Origin: Clostridia bacterium
GTDB lineage: Bacteria > Bacillota > Clostridia > Oscillospirales > CAG-272
NCBI GenBank assembly: GCA_017415485.1
Contig: JAFQGP010000018.1
Coordinates: 1 to 54,181 of the forward strand
Length of the DNA stretch: 54,181 bases
Direction: 5' to 3'
Shown here: piece by piece, positions 1 to 8,471 of the stretch
Position numbering within the stretch: the first letter of the stretch is position 1
Layout: each line of letters begins with the position of its first letter
Made by a program: the position numbers and the translations under genes
Notes under the pieces: generated by a model
What the model saw: the letters and a program-made list of their open reading frames with translations, nothing else
What the model was told of the DNA's origin: nothing
Databases searched by the model: none

Positions 1-189
1 AACCGCAAAGCAAACGCCCAACGCGATCGCACTCTCAGTATAGCTCATCAAGTATACTGAGAGCAAAATCACAATCGCCTCAAGCAGTAGTAATTTGAAA
101 CAGAAAACAATCAGCTTTTTCCTTTGATATGCCCGCAAATCGGGATTCTCTTCAAACAGTAGTTTTCGTTCTGTGCTGTAATTTGTCAT
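1..189 (-). CDS. Membrane protein, C-terminus cut by window edge
   Basis: An open frame of 63 codons starts at an ATG at 189-187, preceded by an AAAGGA ribosome binding site, and runs off the left edge of the window. The product begins MTNYSTERKLLFEENPDL, a charged cytoplasmic-looking head, followed by two hydrophobic stretches rich in Ile, Leu and Val, so at least one membrane segment is present. It lies 24 nt downstream of another small membrane protein on the same strand, which suggests a shared transcript. The family cannot be named from this fragment. Confidence 0.65.
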   Translation of the reverse strand, partial: MTNYSTERKLLFEENPDLRAYQRKKLIVFCFKLLLLEAIVILLSVYLMSYTESAIALGVCFAV

Positions 190-213
190 GAGTTCATTCC
201 TTTCAAGAACGTC

Positions 214-810
214 TTAATAGAAGCGCGGTTTCGACTCGTGAACGATCAATTCTTCTTTTTCGCGTTTTCCAACGTTCCACAGATAACGGTAGATCGCCAA
301 AACTGCCAATAGGAAAAGTGCCAAATAGATCAAATAAATACCGATGTACGCAAGATAATCAGCGAAAATGAATTCTGCCTTCTGCTTGATTGCCTTATTC
401 CTGCCCGACCATATCACATAGGTCTGCTCAAACACAAAGGTCGGAATCAAGCTCAGCAGACCAAAGCTGTCAATAAATCCCAAGCAAGACGCGCCCAAAA
501 TGCAACGAACAATCTCACCGGGTAAAACCAAACGAAGAGCGGTTTTGAGCCACAGCCATTTGTCGTCACTCGGCTGATAATGCGCGGGAACACGATTTTT
601 CCAATAACCAAATAAAATAGCCAATGGAATCCCGAAGCACCCAACGAACAGAACGGCAAAGAAAATCACAAACATCAAAGCGCCTTTCTCCATAGGTGCG
701 ACAAGCATTTTCAAAATAAATGATACGGCCAAGGACGCGAGCAGATTTGCGATACACATTATAATTCCATAGAAAATAATATCTTTTGCTTGAATTTTTT
801 TCTTTTTCAT
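214..810 (-). CDS. Multi-pass membrane protein of unknown function
   Basis: This is a 198-residue protein with a lysine-rich start (MKKKKIQAKD) and about four hydrophobic segments, near residues 12-35, 45-67, 105-130 and 150-172. The tail is charged and probably cytoplasmic. An AAAGGG ribosome binding site lies about 13 nt before the ATG. No catalytic motif is visible and I do not recognise the family. It is followed by another membrane protein gene 24 nt downstream and preceded by a repeat element and the MoxR gene on the same strand. The two membrane proteins may be a functional pair; this is inference. Confidence 0.7.
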   Translation of the reverse strand: MKKKKIQAKDIIFYGIIMCIANLLASLAVSFILKMLVAPMEKGALMFVIFFAVLFVGCFGIPLAILFGYWKNRVPAHYQPSDDKWLWLKTALRLVLPGEIVRCILGASCLGFIDSFGLLSLIPTFVFEQTYVIWSGRNKAIKQKAEFIFADYLAYIGIYLIYLALFLLAVLAIYRYLWNVGKREKEELIVHESKPRFY

Positions 811-840
811 TTTTTATGCAAATCCCTTTCTATGAAGTGT

Positions 841-1011
841 TGAAGGAGCGCAACCATTCCCCGCGGGGGAATAGTTGACTCCTTCCGAGCCGCCTGCGTG
901 GCGCAGTCGGCTCGAAGCGCAAGGGGTGTTTCGCCCGTTGCGACGGGCGACTTAAGGCTCTGCCTTAAGAATTCGCAAACTTTTGAAAAAGTTTGATCAA
1001 AACTTTTTCGC
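841..1011 (-). repeat. Structured repeat R1, copy 1 (minus orientation)
   Basis: A 171 bp intergenic element built from consecutive hairpins: GAAGGAG/CTCCTTC arms at 842-848 and 879-885 enclosing an inner stem; CGAGCCG/CGGCTCG at 886-892 and 908-914; TCGCCCGT/ACGGGCGA at 931-950; CTTAAGGC/GCCTTAAG at 951-969; and an AAACTTTT/AAAAGTTT stem near 974-1011. Read on the minus strand it matches copies at 52746-52898 and 53778-53943 in order and in loop and linker sequence, while stem sequences differ in compensating ways. It lies 3' of the moxR gene in the same orientation. Confidence 0.85.
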
Positions 1012-1032
1012 TTTTTTGATAAAAAATATTCC

Positions 1033-1131
1033 TCTTGATCTTCGCCGAAGGCGAACCTTAACTTGCCGAAGGCAATCTTAACTCGTGCGAAGCACGATCT
1101 TAACTCACGCGAAGCGTGATCTTAACTCGGT
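1033..1131 (-). repeat. Hairpin array HA1 with constant linker
   Basis: Directly after the moxR stop codon there is a run of short hairpins. On the plus strand these are TCGCC-GAA-GGCGA, TGCC-GAA-GGCA, CGTGC-GAA-GCACG and CACGC-GAA-GCGTG. They are separated by a near-constant linker, ATCTTAACT (AGTTAAGAT on the moxR strand). The loops are the same but the stems differ. It has the layout of a tandem array but is not a CRISPR array, because repeats and spacers are far too short. Confidence 0.8.
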
Positions 1132-1135
1132 CACG

Positions 1136-2086
1136 TCAGCGACCGATAGGTGCTTCAACCGAATCAAGCACGAACTCGATCAGCTTTTCGTTGGTATCGC
1201 TCATTCTTACTGTGCTTTGGGTTCTCGCGATAATTCTGTGTGCGAGGACGGGAACTGCGACGCGGCGGACGTCGTCGGGGATGCAATAGTCGCGTCCGTC
1301 AACTGCGGCGGCGATCCTTGCGGCGTTCAGCAGTGCAAGTGTGCCTCGGGGGCTGACGCCCATCGAAATGCGGTTGTTGTTGCGGGTCGCGTCGATGATG
1401 CGGAGGATATAGTCCTTGACGGGCTCGGTGACGGTCACGCCCTTGCACGCGTTTTGTGCCGCGATAATATCGGCGCAGGTGCAAACGGGTGTGAGCGACT
1501 CGAGGGGCGAGGTGGTGCCGTGGATGTCCATCATTGCCATTTCGCTCGAGCGGTCGGGGTAGCCGAGTGCGAGCTTCATAAAGAATCGGTCGGTCTGCGC
1601 TTCGGGGAGGGGGAAGGTGCCCTGCGATTCGATGGGGTTCTGCGTTGCGATGACGAAGAAGGTGTCGGCGAGCTTATAGGTCACGCCGTCGACGGTCGTC
1701 TGACGCTCGCCCATACACTCAAGAAGCGCGGATTGGGTTCTCGGTGTGGTACGGTTGATCTCGTCGGCGATAAGGATATTTGTAAAAACGGGACCCGCGC
1801 GGAATACGAAATCCGAGGTCTTCTGGTCAAAGTAGTTGATGCCCGTGATGTCGGAGGGGAGAAGGTCGGGGGTGAACTGAATTCTCTTGACCTCGCCCGA
1901 GATCGATTTTGCAAGCGCACGTGCGAGGGTGGTCTTGCCCGTGCCGGGAATGTCGTCGAGCAGAATATGTCCGCCCGCGATAAAGGAGATGACGATCAGC
2001 TCGATCTGCTCGCGCTTGCCGAAGATGACTTTGCCGATATTCTCGGTTATATTTTTTGAAAGCCTTGAAACAGAAGTAATATCCAT
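1136..2086 (-). CDS. MoxR-family AAA+ ATPase
   Basis: A 316-residue AAA+ ATPase of the MoxR/RavA class, which usually acts as a chaperone-like ATPase that activates a partner protein. Walker A is PGTGKTT near residues 47-53, Walker B is ILIADE near 104-109, and the sensor ATQNP is near 148-151. The C-terminal helical lid domain is present, so the length is normal. The ATG at 2086 is chosen because GGAAAGGAA sits 9 nt before it; an in-frame TTG at 2104 would place that site inside the gene. The usual DUF58 or VWA partner is not next to it in this window. Confidence 0.9.
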   Translation of the reverse strand: MDITSVSRLSKNITENIGKVIFGKREQIELIVISFIAGGHILLDDIPGTGKTTLARALAKSISGEVKRIQFTPDLLPSDITGINYFDQKTSDFVFRAGPVFTNILIADEINRTTPRTQSALLECMGERQTTVDGVTYKLADTFFVIATQNPIESQGTFPLPEAQTDRFFMKLALGYPDRSSEMAMMDIHGTTSPLESLTPVCTCADIIAAQNACKGVTVTEPVKDYILRIIDATRNNNRISMGVSPRGTLALLNAARIAAAVDGRDYCIPDDVRRVAVPVLAHRIIARTQSTVRMSDTNEKLIEFVLDSVEAPIGR

Positions 2087-2123
2087 TTTAATATTCCTTT
2101 CCAATTTTGCTTATGTTGGTTTA

Positions 2124-2152
2124 ATTATAACATACGGTCACGCGATTGTCAA
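2124..2152 (-). promoter_or_regulatory. Promoter for moxR
   Basis: TTGACA (2147-2152) and TATAAT (2124-2129) on the minus strand with a 17 bp spacer, both perfect consensus, about 40 bp before the moxR start. Confidence 0.85.
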
Positions 2153-2263
2153 TAGAAATTTTGAAATTTCTAAAATAATTTTTAACAATTTGTTGGTGAG
2201 TGATTAACCGATTTGTTTTTGGGGCATAAACTGTGATTGAATAACGTTTGTGAGGACATAACT

Positions 2264-2743
2264 ATGAACGAAAACTATTGCAGAAAACAAAGTCACAAGA
2301 ACATTCCCCTTGCCTGCGAGGCGGCGCGTGCCCGTGCGGGCGAACTCAATTCGGTGTCCGAGTATCTTTACTTATCAATAATGTTTGCCGATGCGTACCC
2401 CGATCTTTCGGAGTATTTCGAAAAGCTCTCAATGGAGGAGATGCACCATCACCGTGCTCTCGGTGAGCTGATACTTCGCCTTGGCGGCGACCCCGCGGAG
2501 AGAAGCACCGTGCGGAATTCGGGAAAGATCAACCTTTGTCAGGATTGCGACAGCCGTGCGCCGGTTGCAGCAACGAGAGCGTTGAAGAATAATATCATCG
2601 ACGAACGTCGTGCCGCGGAAAACTACCGCCGTCTTGCCATGATAGCCGAGCGCTGCGGCGACCTTTCCGCTGCCTCGCTGTTCTCGAAGTTTGCGGCAGA
2701 CGAAGTGAAGCACGCGAAAGAGCAAGAGGGGATGTTAAGCTGA
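2264..2743 (+). CDS. Ferritin-like / rubrerythrin-type diiron protein
   Basis: A 159-residue, mostly helical protein with paired metal-binding signatures: an EYLYLS helix followed by MEEMHHH (ExxH) in the first half, and DERRAAENY followed by DEVKHAKE in the second half. This fits the four-helix ferritin-like fold of rubrerythrins, which protect against peroxide or store iron. No C-terminal rubredoxin CxxC pair is seen, so it is not a classic rubrerythrin. The ATG at 2264 has GAGGA 7-8 nt upstream; an upstream TTG at 2237 lacks a site. The last codons form the left arm of a 12 bp hairpin. No clear promoter was found. A spore-coat or catalase-like relative is possible. Confidence 0.8.
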   Translation: MNENYCRKQSHKNIPLACEAARARAGELNSVSEYLYLSIMFADAYPDLSEYFEKLSMEEMHHHRALGELILRLGGDPAERSTVRNSGKINLCQDCDSRAPVAATRALKNNIIDERRAAENYRRLAMIAERCGDLSAASLFSKFAADEVKHAKEQEGMLS

Positions 2744-2883
2744 GCTGTGCTCAGCTTAACAGTGATATTCGCGCTTTGCGCGAGTGATATTTTGCTTCGC
2801 AAAGTGATATATCCGCTTCGCGGATGTGATATATTCCGCCATTGGCGGAATGTTAAGGTGAAAATCCGCTACGGCGGATTTTT
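2734..2883 (+). repeat. Hairpin array HA2, GTGATAT-linked
   Basis: The array starts inside the ferritin-like gene's last codons with a 12 bp perfect stem (2734-2760, loop TGT). Then come TCGCGC-TTT-GCGCGA, TTTGC-TTC-GCAAA, TCCGC-TTC-GCGGA and TTCCGCC-ATT-GGCGGAA, each joined by GTGATAT. It ends with AAAATCCGC-TACG-GCGGATTTT at 2861-2883, which looks like an intrinsic terminator. Linker and final hairpin resemble those of the array at 53949-54088. Confidence 0.8.
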
Positions 2884-2931
2884 CCATTTTTAATTGTATT
2901 TCGCTCTTGGTTTTGTTTGGGCGGTATTATT

Positions 2932-2986
2932 GCGCGCCCCGCTGACTACCCTCCCAACCCTCCCGCAAGCGGGAGGGCTTGTTTTT
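2932..2986 (+). repeat. Terminator-like repeat R3, copy 1
   Basis: A GC-rich block, GCGCGCC..GCTGAC followed by CCCTCCCAA and the hairpin CCCTCCCGC-AA-GCGGGAGGG (2958-2977), then CTTGTTTTT. Nearly the same ~50 bp occurs at 22568-22618. The T-run makes it a likely plus-strand terminator as well as a dispersed repeat. Confidence 0.75.
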
Positions 2987-3025
2987 GTGCTTTACTGCGC
3001 CAAAAAATATGAACAAAAGAAAAAC

Positions 3026-3054
3026 TTGACAAAAAAACGCCCGTATGTTATAAT
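3026..3054 (+). promoter_or_regulatory. Promoter for the BspA-like gene
   Basis: TTGACA (3026-3031) and TATAAT (3049-3054), spacer 17 bp. The expected start near 3061 supports translation from the ATG at 3101 rather than the in-frame ATG at 3068. Confidence 0.88.
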
Positions 3055-3100
3055 AAAATTGTAGAAAATGCGCATCGAATCAAAAGAAAGGAGAAAAAGC

Positions 3101-4801
3101 ATGGATAATCAGAATTATGTCGTCAACGACGTTCCCAATGAGCAGGCTTCGCTTGAAGGGTTGTATAAAAAGGCTCTGGCAGAGATGGAAGAAGCGGTGA
3201 CTGAATCAGATTATATGCGTGTGGCGACTCGGTTTTACGGGTTGCGCGGATATAAGGACTCGGAAGCGCTTGAGAGCCGTTGCCGCTTGCGTATTGAAAA
3301 GCTGAAAAACGATGCTCTGCTCCACTCGGCGAAGTATCAGATGAAATCCAACACCGTAAACGGTTACCGCGAGGCTTTGGTATTGCTCCGTCAAGTCAAA
3401 AACCGATTGGAAACGGGTGAGCTGATCCTTACTTGCGAGAAGAAGTTAAAGCAGATCGAGGAGGAAAAGAGTCTCCGCAGAAAGCGTATAAAGTCTTGGC
3501 TGATCACCGCAGCCACGATGGTTGCGGCGGTGGTGTTGATCGTGGGAGTGTATTTTGTTATTCCCAAGCCTGAGCTTGCTTATGAGAAAGTCGACGGCGG
3601 ACTCATAGTCAGCGCGATCAACGAGAAATGGGGGCCGAGTAAGATCGAAATACCCGCTGAGGTTGACGGCATCCCCGTTATCGGAATAGCCGAATCGGCT
3701 TTTGAAGGTAGCAAACGGTTGCAAAGCGTGAGCATTCCTTCAAGTGTAAAAAGTATAGGCGAAAGAGCCTTTTACGGATGCAGATTTTTGCATACAGTAG
3801 AGCTTCCCTACGGGCTGAAGGAGATTGCAGAGAGCACGTTTGAGGGTTGCGAGTTGTTAAAGATCATTGAGATACCTTCAAGCGTTGTCAGTATTGGTAA
3901 ATCCGCTTTCAAGTTTTGCAGAGATATTATAGAAATAGAATTCTCGGAGGGTCTCAAAACCATCGAGGACTACGCTTTTTACGCTTGTGCGAATATTTCA
4001 AGTCTGACCTTCCCCGAAAGTCTTGAGTCGATCGGAGCCAATGCATTTGCACATTGCTTTTGGCTCTCCGAGATCACCTCTTTCGGAGGTACGATGAGTA
4101 TCGGTGATGAAGCCTTCAGCGAATGTCAGTATCTTAAGTCTGTAAGAGGGCTTGAAGGTGTTAAAAGTATAGGTACTTTGGCGTTTTACTCCTGCCCCAT
4201 GTTGGTGGAAATTGTATTGCCCGAGGGACTCGAAAAAATTGGTAGTGCTGCATTCGGCTCTTGTGTGTCTTTGAAAGCAATTACGATCCCATCGAGTATC
4301 AGAACGATCAGCTCAGGTGCGTTTCACGAATGTATCTCTCTTGAAACTTTAGTCATCCCCGAAGGAGTGACAGAAATAGGCGAACGCGCCTTTGCATATT
4401 GCGGCATGACCGAGCTTGTTGTTCCTTCAAGTGTTACGCATATAGACGCATACGCGTTCCTCGGATGCGATAACCTCAAGTCCGTCAACGCTTTGGAGGG
4501 CTTGAAGCGTATCAGCAACAGCGCTTTTGCTGATTGCGTAAGCCTGGATACGCTCATTTTGCCTGCAAGTGTTCAAAGCATCAGGGAGGGGGCGTTCAAG
4601 AATTGCAGATTGCTCTTTAACGTCAATTACGCGGGTTCAATTTCAGATTGGAAGAAATTCAGAGGCAAAAAGTTCCATAATACCAATACTTTTGTTTTAT
4701 GCACAGATGGCACCGTCTGCGCAGACAGCAGAAACACTTATTATGCTTATGGCAACGTTCGCGATGATCCGCTGAATAATAAAAAGTATCCGCTTAGTTG
4801 A
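3101..4801 (+). CDS. Membrane-anchored BspA-like leucine-rich repeat protein
   Basis: A 566-residue protein. Residues 1-125 are helical with a motif GYKDSEALESRC typical of TPR-like cytoplasmic heads in Clostridia. A single membrane segment spans about 132-153. The rest is a run of ~23-residue BspA/LRR_5 repeats of the type I-P-x-S-V-x-x-I-G-x-x-A-F-x-x-C, which form an extracellular solenoid. The last repeat ends in a YAGSISDWKKF motif common in this family. Such proteins usually mediate surface binding. AAAGGAG precedes the ATG at 3101. With no signal peptidase site, it is probably anchored with the repeats outside. Confidence 0.88.
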   Translation: MDNQNYVVNDVPNEQASLEGLYKKALAEMEEAVTESDYMRVATRFYGLRGYKDSEALESRCRLRIEKLKNDALLHSAKYQMKSNTVNGYREALVLLRQVKNRLETGELILTCEKKLKQIEEEKSLRRKRIKSWLITAATMVAAVVLIVGVYFVIPKPELAYEKVDGGLIVSAINEKWGPSKIEIPAEVDGIPVIGIAESAFEGSKRLQSVSIPSSVKSIGERAFYGCRFLHTVELPYGLKEIAESTFEGCELLKIIEIPSSVVSIGKSAFKFCRDIIEIEFSEGLKTIEDYAFYACANISSLTFPESLESIGANAFAHCFWLSEITSFGGTMSIGDEAFSECQYLKSVRGLEGVKSIGTLAFYSCPMLVEIVLPEGLEKIGSAAFGSCVSLKAITIPSSIRTISSGAFHECISLETLVIPEGVTEIGERAFAYCGMTELVVPSSVTHIDAYAFLGCDNLKSVNALEGLKRISNSAFADCVSLDTLILPASVQSIREGAFKNCRLLFNVNYAGSISDWKKFRGKKFHNTNTFVLCTDGTVCADSRNTYYAYGNVRDDPLNNKKYPLS

Positions 4802-4810
4802 TATAAATAA

Positions 4811-4847
4811 AACCGACCGATGCGCCGTTTGGCGTATCGGTCGGTTT
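4811..4847. terminator. Bidirectional terminator
   Basis: A stem ACCGACCGAT/ATCGGTCGGT with an inner CGCC/GGCG pair and flanking A and T runs, located between the converging BspA-like and ABC exporter genes. Confidence 0.85.
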
Positions 4848-4852
4848 CTCTA

Positions 4853-6724
4853 TTATGAAAACTGCGAATTGTAAAGTCCCGCGTAGGTGCCGCCGAGGCG
4901 CATAAGCGCTTCATGGTTGCCCTGCTCGATGACGTTGCCGTCCTTGACAACGAGGATGGTGTCGGCGTTCTGTACGGTTGAAAGTCTGTGCGCGATGACA
5001 AAGCAGGTCCTGCCCTGCATAAGCCTCAGCATTGCTTCCTGGATCATGATCTCGGTGCGCGAGTCGACGTTTGAAGTCGCCTCGTCGAGGATCAGCATCG
5101 GCGAATCGGCGAGCATTGCGCGCGCGATGGTGATAAGCTGCTTCTGACCCTTCGAGATATTGACGCCGTTGTCGGTCATGACGGTGTCATAGCCCTCGGG
5201 GAGTGTGCGGATGAAGGAGTCGATCTTCGCCGCTTTGGCTGCCGCGACGATCTCATCCATCGTTGCGCCTTCCTTGCCGTAGGCAATGTTCTCGGCAATA
5301 GTGCCGCCGAAGAGCCAAGTCTCCTGCAGAACCATTGTGTAAGCAGAACGCAGACTCTGGCGTGTGTATTCGCGGATCTCGTGACCGTCGAGGTCGATCG
5401 TTCCCGCGTTTACGTCATAGAAACGCATAAGCAGGTTGATGATCGTTGTCTTGCCCGCGCCCGTCGGTCCGACAATGGCAACCGTGCTGCCCTGCGGAAC
5501 GTCGAGGTTCAGGTCCTTGATGATAACGCGCTCGGGGACGTAGCCGAAGCGGACGTGCTCGATCTTGACTTCGCCGTGGATATCGTTTGTGTCGATAGCG
5601 TTTTCGACATCCGGCGTTTCGGGTTCTTCGTCGATTATTCTGAAAATTCTTTCAGCTGCGGAAAGCGCGGATTGCAGATCGGCGAGGATGTTGGCAAACT
5701 CGTTGATCGGTCCCGCAAAACGGCGGGAATACTGAACGAAGGAGGAAAGATAACCGATCTCGATGAAGAAAAGGGAAGTCGGCCCGACTGCTCCCGTGAT
5801 CGAGAGGAGGAAGAAGATTCCTCCGAACATTATGATAAGCGAGAGCGAGAGGTTGTTGATGAAGTTGGTCGAGGGACCAATGACGGCGCCGTGGTAGTCC
5901 GCCTCGTAATATGCATCGCAGGCGTCCTTGTTGCGTTCGTCAAATTTTTCGCAGATGTGAGCCTGTCTGCCGTAAGCGCGGATCGTCTTCTGACCCGAAA
6001 GCATTTCCTCGGCGTATCCGTTGAGCTCGCCGAGCTTTGCCGAACGCTTTCTGAAAAGCGGACGCACGAAGGTGGTTCGCTTCTTCGTCAGATAAAGCGA
6101 GATCGGCACGGTGATGCAGAAGACCAAAAGGAGCATCGGCGATATCGAAAGCATCATTGCGACCGAGCCGACGACGGTGACGATGCTCGCGCAGATCTGA
6201 AGCAGATCGTGCGAGAGCGAGGTGTTGACGGTGTCAACGTCATAGGAAATGTGGCTGATGATGTCGCCCGTCTGGTGGGTGTCGAAATACCCGACGGGGA
6301 GTGTCAGAAGGTGATTGAAGATGTCCTTGCGGAGGGTGTAGGTGATCTTCTGACCGAGTCTGACAAGTGTCAGCGCCAGACCGAGCGAGAGCATCGCGGA
6401 ACCCGCATAGCAAAGGATAAGGAGTGATACTTTGAGATAAATTACATCGAAATCAACGGTGCCCTTGCCCGTGATCGCATTGATCGCTTCGCCCGAAAGC
6501 TTGGGGCCGACAAGCGCGAGAAGGTTTGCCGAGAGCATAAAGAAGAATGCCAGCAAAACTGTTTCGACGTGCTTGAACAGGTATTTTGCAAGACGCGCCA
6601 GCACGCGTTTGCGTGTCTTGGGATCGAGCTTTTGACCCCTGCGGGTGGTGTTATTCGGATTTTTACTGTTTCTGGGGTCGCCCATCATCATACTGCCGGG
6701 ACCCATTCCGCCGCCTCTATTCAA
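4853..6724 (-). CDS. ABC exporter half-transporter, subunit with intact catalytic Walker B
   Basis: A 623-residue fused membrane-ATPase protein. It has a glycine- and methionine-rich N-terminal tail, six membrane helices (residues ~45-335) and an ATPase domain with Walker A GPTGAGKTT (~419), signature ISKGQ (~523), Walker B LILDE (~544) and the H-loop His (~579). The signature is degenerate (K for the first G) while the catalytic Glu is kept, the pattern of one half of a heterodimeric exporter. TTG at 6724 is the best start because GGGAGG lies 8 nt upstream; the GTG at 6733 would touch that site. It overlaps the upstream subunit by 8 nt. The substrate is unknown, perhaps a drug or peptide. 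Confidence 0.9.
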   Translation of the reverse strand: MNRGGGMGPGSMMMGDPRNSKNPNNTTRRGQKLDPKTRKRVLARLAKYLFKHVETVLLAFFFMLSANLLALVGPKLSGEAINAITGKGTVDFDVIYLKVSLLILCYAGSAMLSLGLALTLVRLGQKITYTLRKDIFNHLLTLPVGYFDTHQTGDIISHISYDVDTVNTSLSHDLLQICASIVTVVGSVAMMLSISPMLLLVFCITVPISLYLTKKRTTFVRPLFRKRSAKLGELNGYAEEMLSGQKTIRAYGRQAHICEKFDERNKDACDAYYEADYHGAVIGPSTNFINNLSLSLIIMFGGIFFLLSITGAVGPTSLFFIEIGYLSSFVQYSRRFAGPINEFANILADLQSALSAAERIFRIIDEEPETPDVENAIDTNDIHGEVKIEHVRFGYVPERVIIKDLNLDVPQGSTVAIVGPTGAGKTTIINLLMRFYDVNAGTIDLDGHEIREYTRQSLRSAYTMVLQETWLFGGTIAENIAYGKEGATMDEIVAAAKAAKIDSFIRTLPEGYDTVMTDNGVNISKGQKQLITIARAMLADSPMLILDEATSNVDSRTEIMIQEAMLRLMQGRTCFVIAHRLSTVQNADTILVVKDGNVIEQGNHEALMRLGGTYAGLYNSQFS

Positions 6725-8471
6725 GGATAGCACCTCCCATCTGTGAATTGCTGATCTCGCTGTAAACAGAGCAGGTCTGCATCAGCTCGTCGTGACTGCC
6801 CGCGCCGATGATGCGTCCCTCGTCGATAACGAGAATGAGATCGCAGGACATGACCGAGCTTACGCGCTGCGCGACGATGACCGTTGTTGTGTCGGCAAGC
6901 TCGGATGCGATCGCTTTGCGAAGCTCCGCGTCGGTCTTGTAGTCGAGAGCCGAAGAGGAGTCGTCGAGGATGAGTATCTTCGGCTGACCTGCAACCGCGC
7001 GGGCTATGAGAAGCCTTTGCTTTTGACCGCCCGAAACATTCGCGCCCTTGGCGTCAAGCGGATAGTCGTAGCCTTCCTTGTAAGCCTCGATGAAGGGAGC
7101 CGCCTGCGCGATATTTGCCGCACGCTTGATCTGCTCGTCGGTGACGTCGCGTCCGAAGCGGATGTTCTCTCGGATAGTGTCGGCGACGATGAAATCGTGC
7201 TGCATTGCAACGCCGAACATTGAGTGGAGCTCGTCCTCGGGGATGGTGCGGACGTCGCGGCCGTCGATGCGGATGGCACCAGATGAAACGTCATAAAAAC
7301 GCATCAGGAGTGCGGTCAGCGTGGTCTTTCCGCTGCCGGTTGCGCCGATGATTCCGAGCTTCCCGCCCGATTTCAGCTCAAAGGAAATGTCGTGGAGAAT
7401 ATCTTTTGTGTTATTGTAAGCAAAATTGACCTTGTCGAAAACGATTCCGCGTTCGCCTGCGCGGGTGGGATAGTCGGAGCTTGACGCTACGGGAAGTCCC
7501 TCCTCGGTGTCGAGCACCTCGGCGATACGGTTGGCGGACGCATTTGCCTTCGACCAGATGACGAAGATCCTCGTGATCGAGGTCATTGCCATCGAAATGA
7601 GAGTGAAATACTGTATAAACGCAATGATGTTGCCGGGCTCGCTCATTCCGCCGTTGACACGGTATGCACCGACAAATACGACGCAGACGAGTCCGAGGTT
7701 CATGAAGAAATTCATAACGGGGTTTGCGGAGGACATGATCGAGTTTGTCTTGCGCTCGATGTCGCAAAGGCTCTTGTTGACCGCGTCGTAGCGGCGGTAT
7801 TCGTAGTCCTGCTTTGTCAGAGCCTTGATGACTCGGATGCCCTGCGCATCCTCACGCACAACGCGGATCATACCGTCGACCGCTTTTTGCACCTTTGTGT
7901 AAAGGGGAAGACCCTTGGCGGTCAGCGAATAGACCGCGATGAAGAGGAAGGGGAGAATTGCGATCATAACAAGAGTGAGCGCACCGTCGAGCGTTGCCGT
8001 GATAGCAAGACCGCCGATGAGAAGTATCGGCGCGCGGACGCCCATTCTTTGCATGGTGTTGATGAAATTATGTATGTTGTATGTGTCGGTCGTCAGTCTT
8101 GATTCAAGGCTGGGGATCGTGAAAGCATCGGTCTGCGCGGGCGAGAGAGTCATTGTTCTGCGGAAAAGATCGCTGCGCACGTCCTCTGCGACGTTTCGCG
8201 CAAATTTAGCCGCCATTCGGTTAGCCCAAACGCTTCCGAGAACGCCGAGTCCCGCGCAAACGATCATAATGACTGCCCAAAAGCAGATCTCCGTTATCTT
8301 CGCCTTGACGTCGGGCTCGGGAATGTCCGCAACGGGACGGATGACGCTGTCGATTATGTGCTTGAGAATGTAGGGGAGAGCGAGCTCAATGAGAGTCGCA
8401 AACACCTTGACCGTGAGAGTGAAGGACATAAATCGGGTGTATGGCTTCAGGTATGCAAGTATCCGCTTCAT
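6717..8471 (-). CDS. ABC exporter half-transporter, subunit with degenerate catalytic site
   Basis: A 584-residue type IV ABC exporter half. Six membrane helices occupy residues ~15-300. Walker A GATGSGKTT is near 376, the signature VSGGQ near 479 is canonical, but Walker B reads LILDD (~500) with Asp in place of the catalytic Glu, and the H-loop position is Gln in VAQR (~535). Together with the downstream subunit this gives one working and one degenerate ATP site, as in TM287/288-type exporters. Its ATG overlaps the marR stop by 4 nt, so the three genes form one translationally coupled operon. Confidence 0.92.
   Translation of the reverse strand: MKRILAYLKPYTRFMSFTLTVKVFATLIELALPYILKHIIDSVIRPVADIPEPDVKAKITEICFWAVIMIVCAGLGVLGSVWANRMAAKFARNVAEDVRSDLFRRTMTLSPAQTDAFTIPSLESRLTTDTYNIHNFINTMQRMGVRAPILLIGGLAITATLDGALTLVMIAILPFLFIAVYSLTAKGLPLYTKVQKAVDGMIRVVREDAQGIRVIKALTKQDYEYRRYDAVNKSLCDIERKTNSIMSSANPVMNFFMNLGLVCVVFVGAYRVNGGMSEPGNIIAFIQYFTLISMAMTSITRIFVIWSKANASANRIAEVLDTEEGLPVASSSDYPTRAGERGIVFDKVNFAYNNTKDILHDISFELKSGGKLGIIGATGSGKTTLTALLMRFYDVSSGAIRIDGRDVRTIPEDELHSMFGVAMQHDFIVADTIRENIRFGRDVTDEQIKRAANIAQAAPFIEAYKEGYDYPLDAKGANVSGGQKQRLLIARAVAGQPKILILDDSSSALDYKTDAELRKAIASELADTTTVIVAQRVSSVMSCDLILVIDEGRIIGAGSHDELMQTCSVYSEISNSQMGGAILE

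Noticed and set aside
1033..1131. CRISPR array
   Set aside because: The regular linkers at 1033, 2734 and 53949 looked array-like, but repeats are 7-9 nt, spacers are palindromic and 11-20 nt, and no cas genes are present.
811..1135. Degraded gene or insertion sequence
   Set aside because: The stretch has no coding remnant; it is fully explained by the R1 element and the hairpin array.
1085..2059. 324-codon plus-strand ORF opposite moxR
   Set aside because: It is a mirror of the moxR reading frame with no ribosome site or motif. The same holds for long antisense ORFs at 5381-6427, 8872-9762, 15008-15823, 34282-35121, 38339-38995 and 40391-41293.
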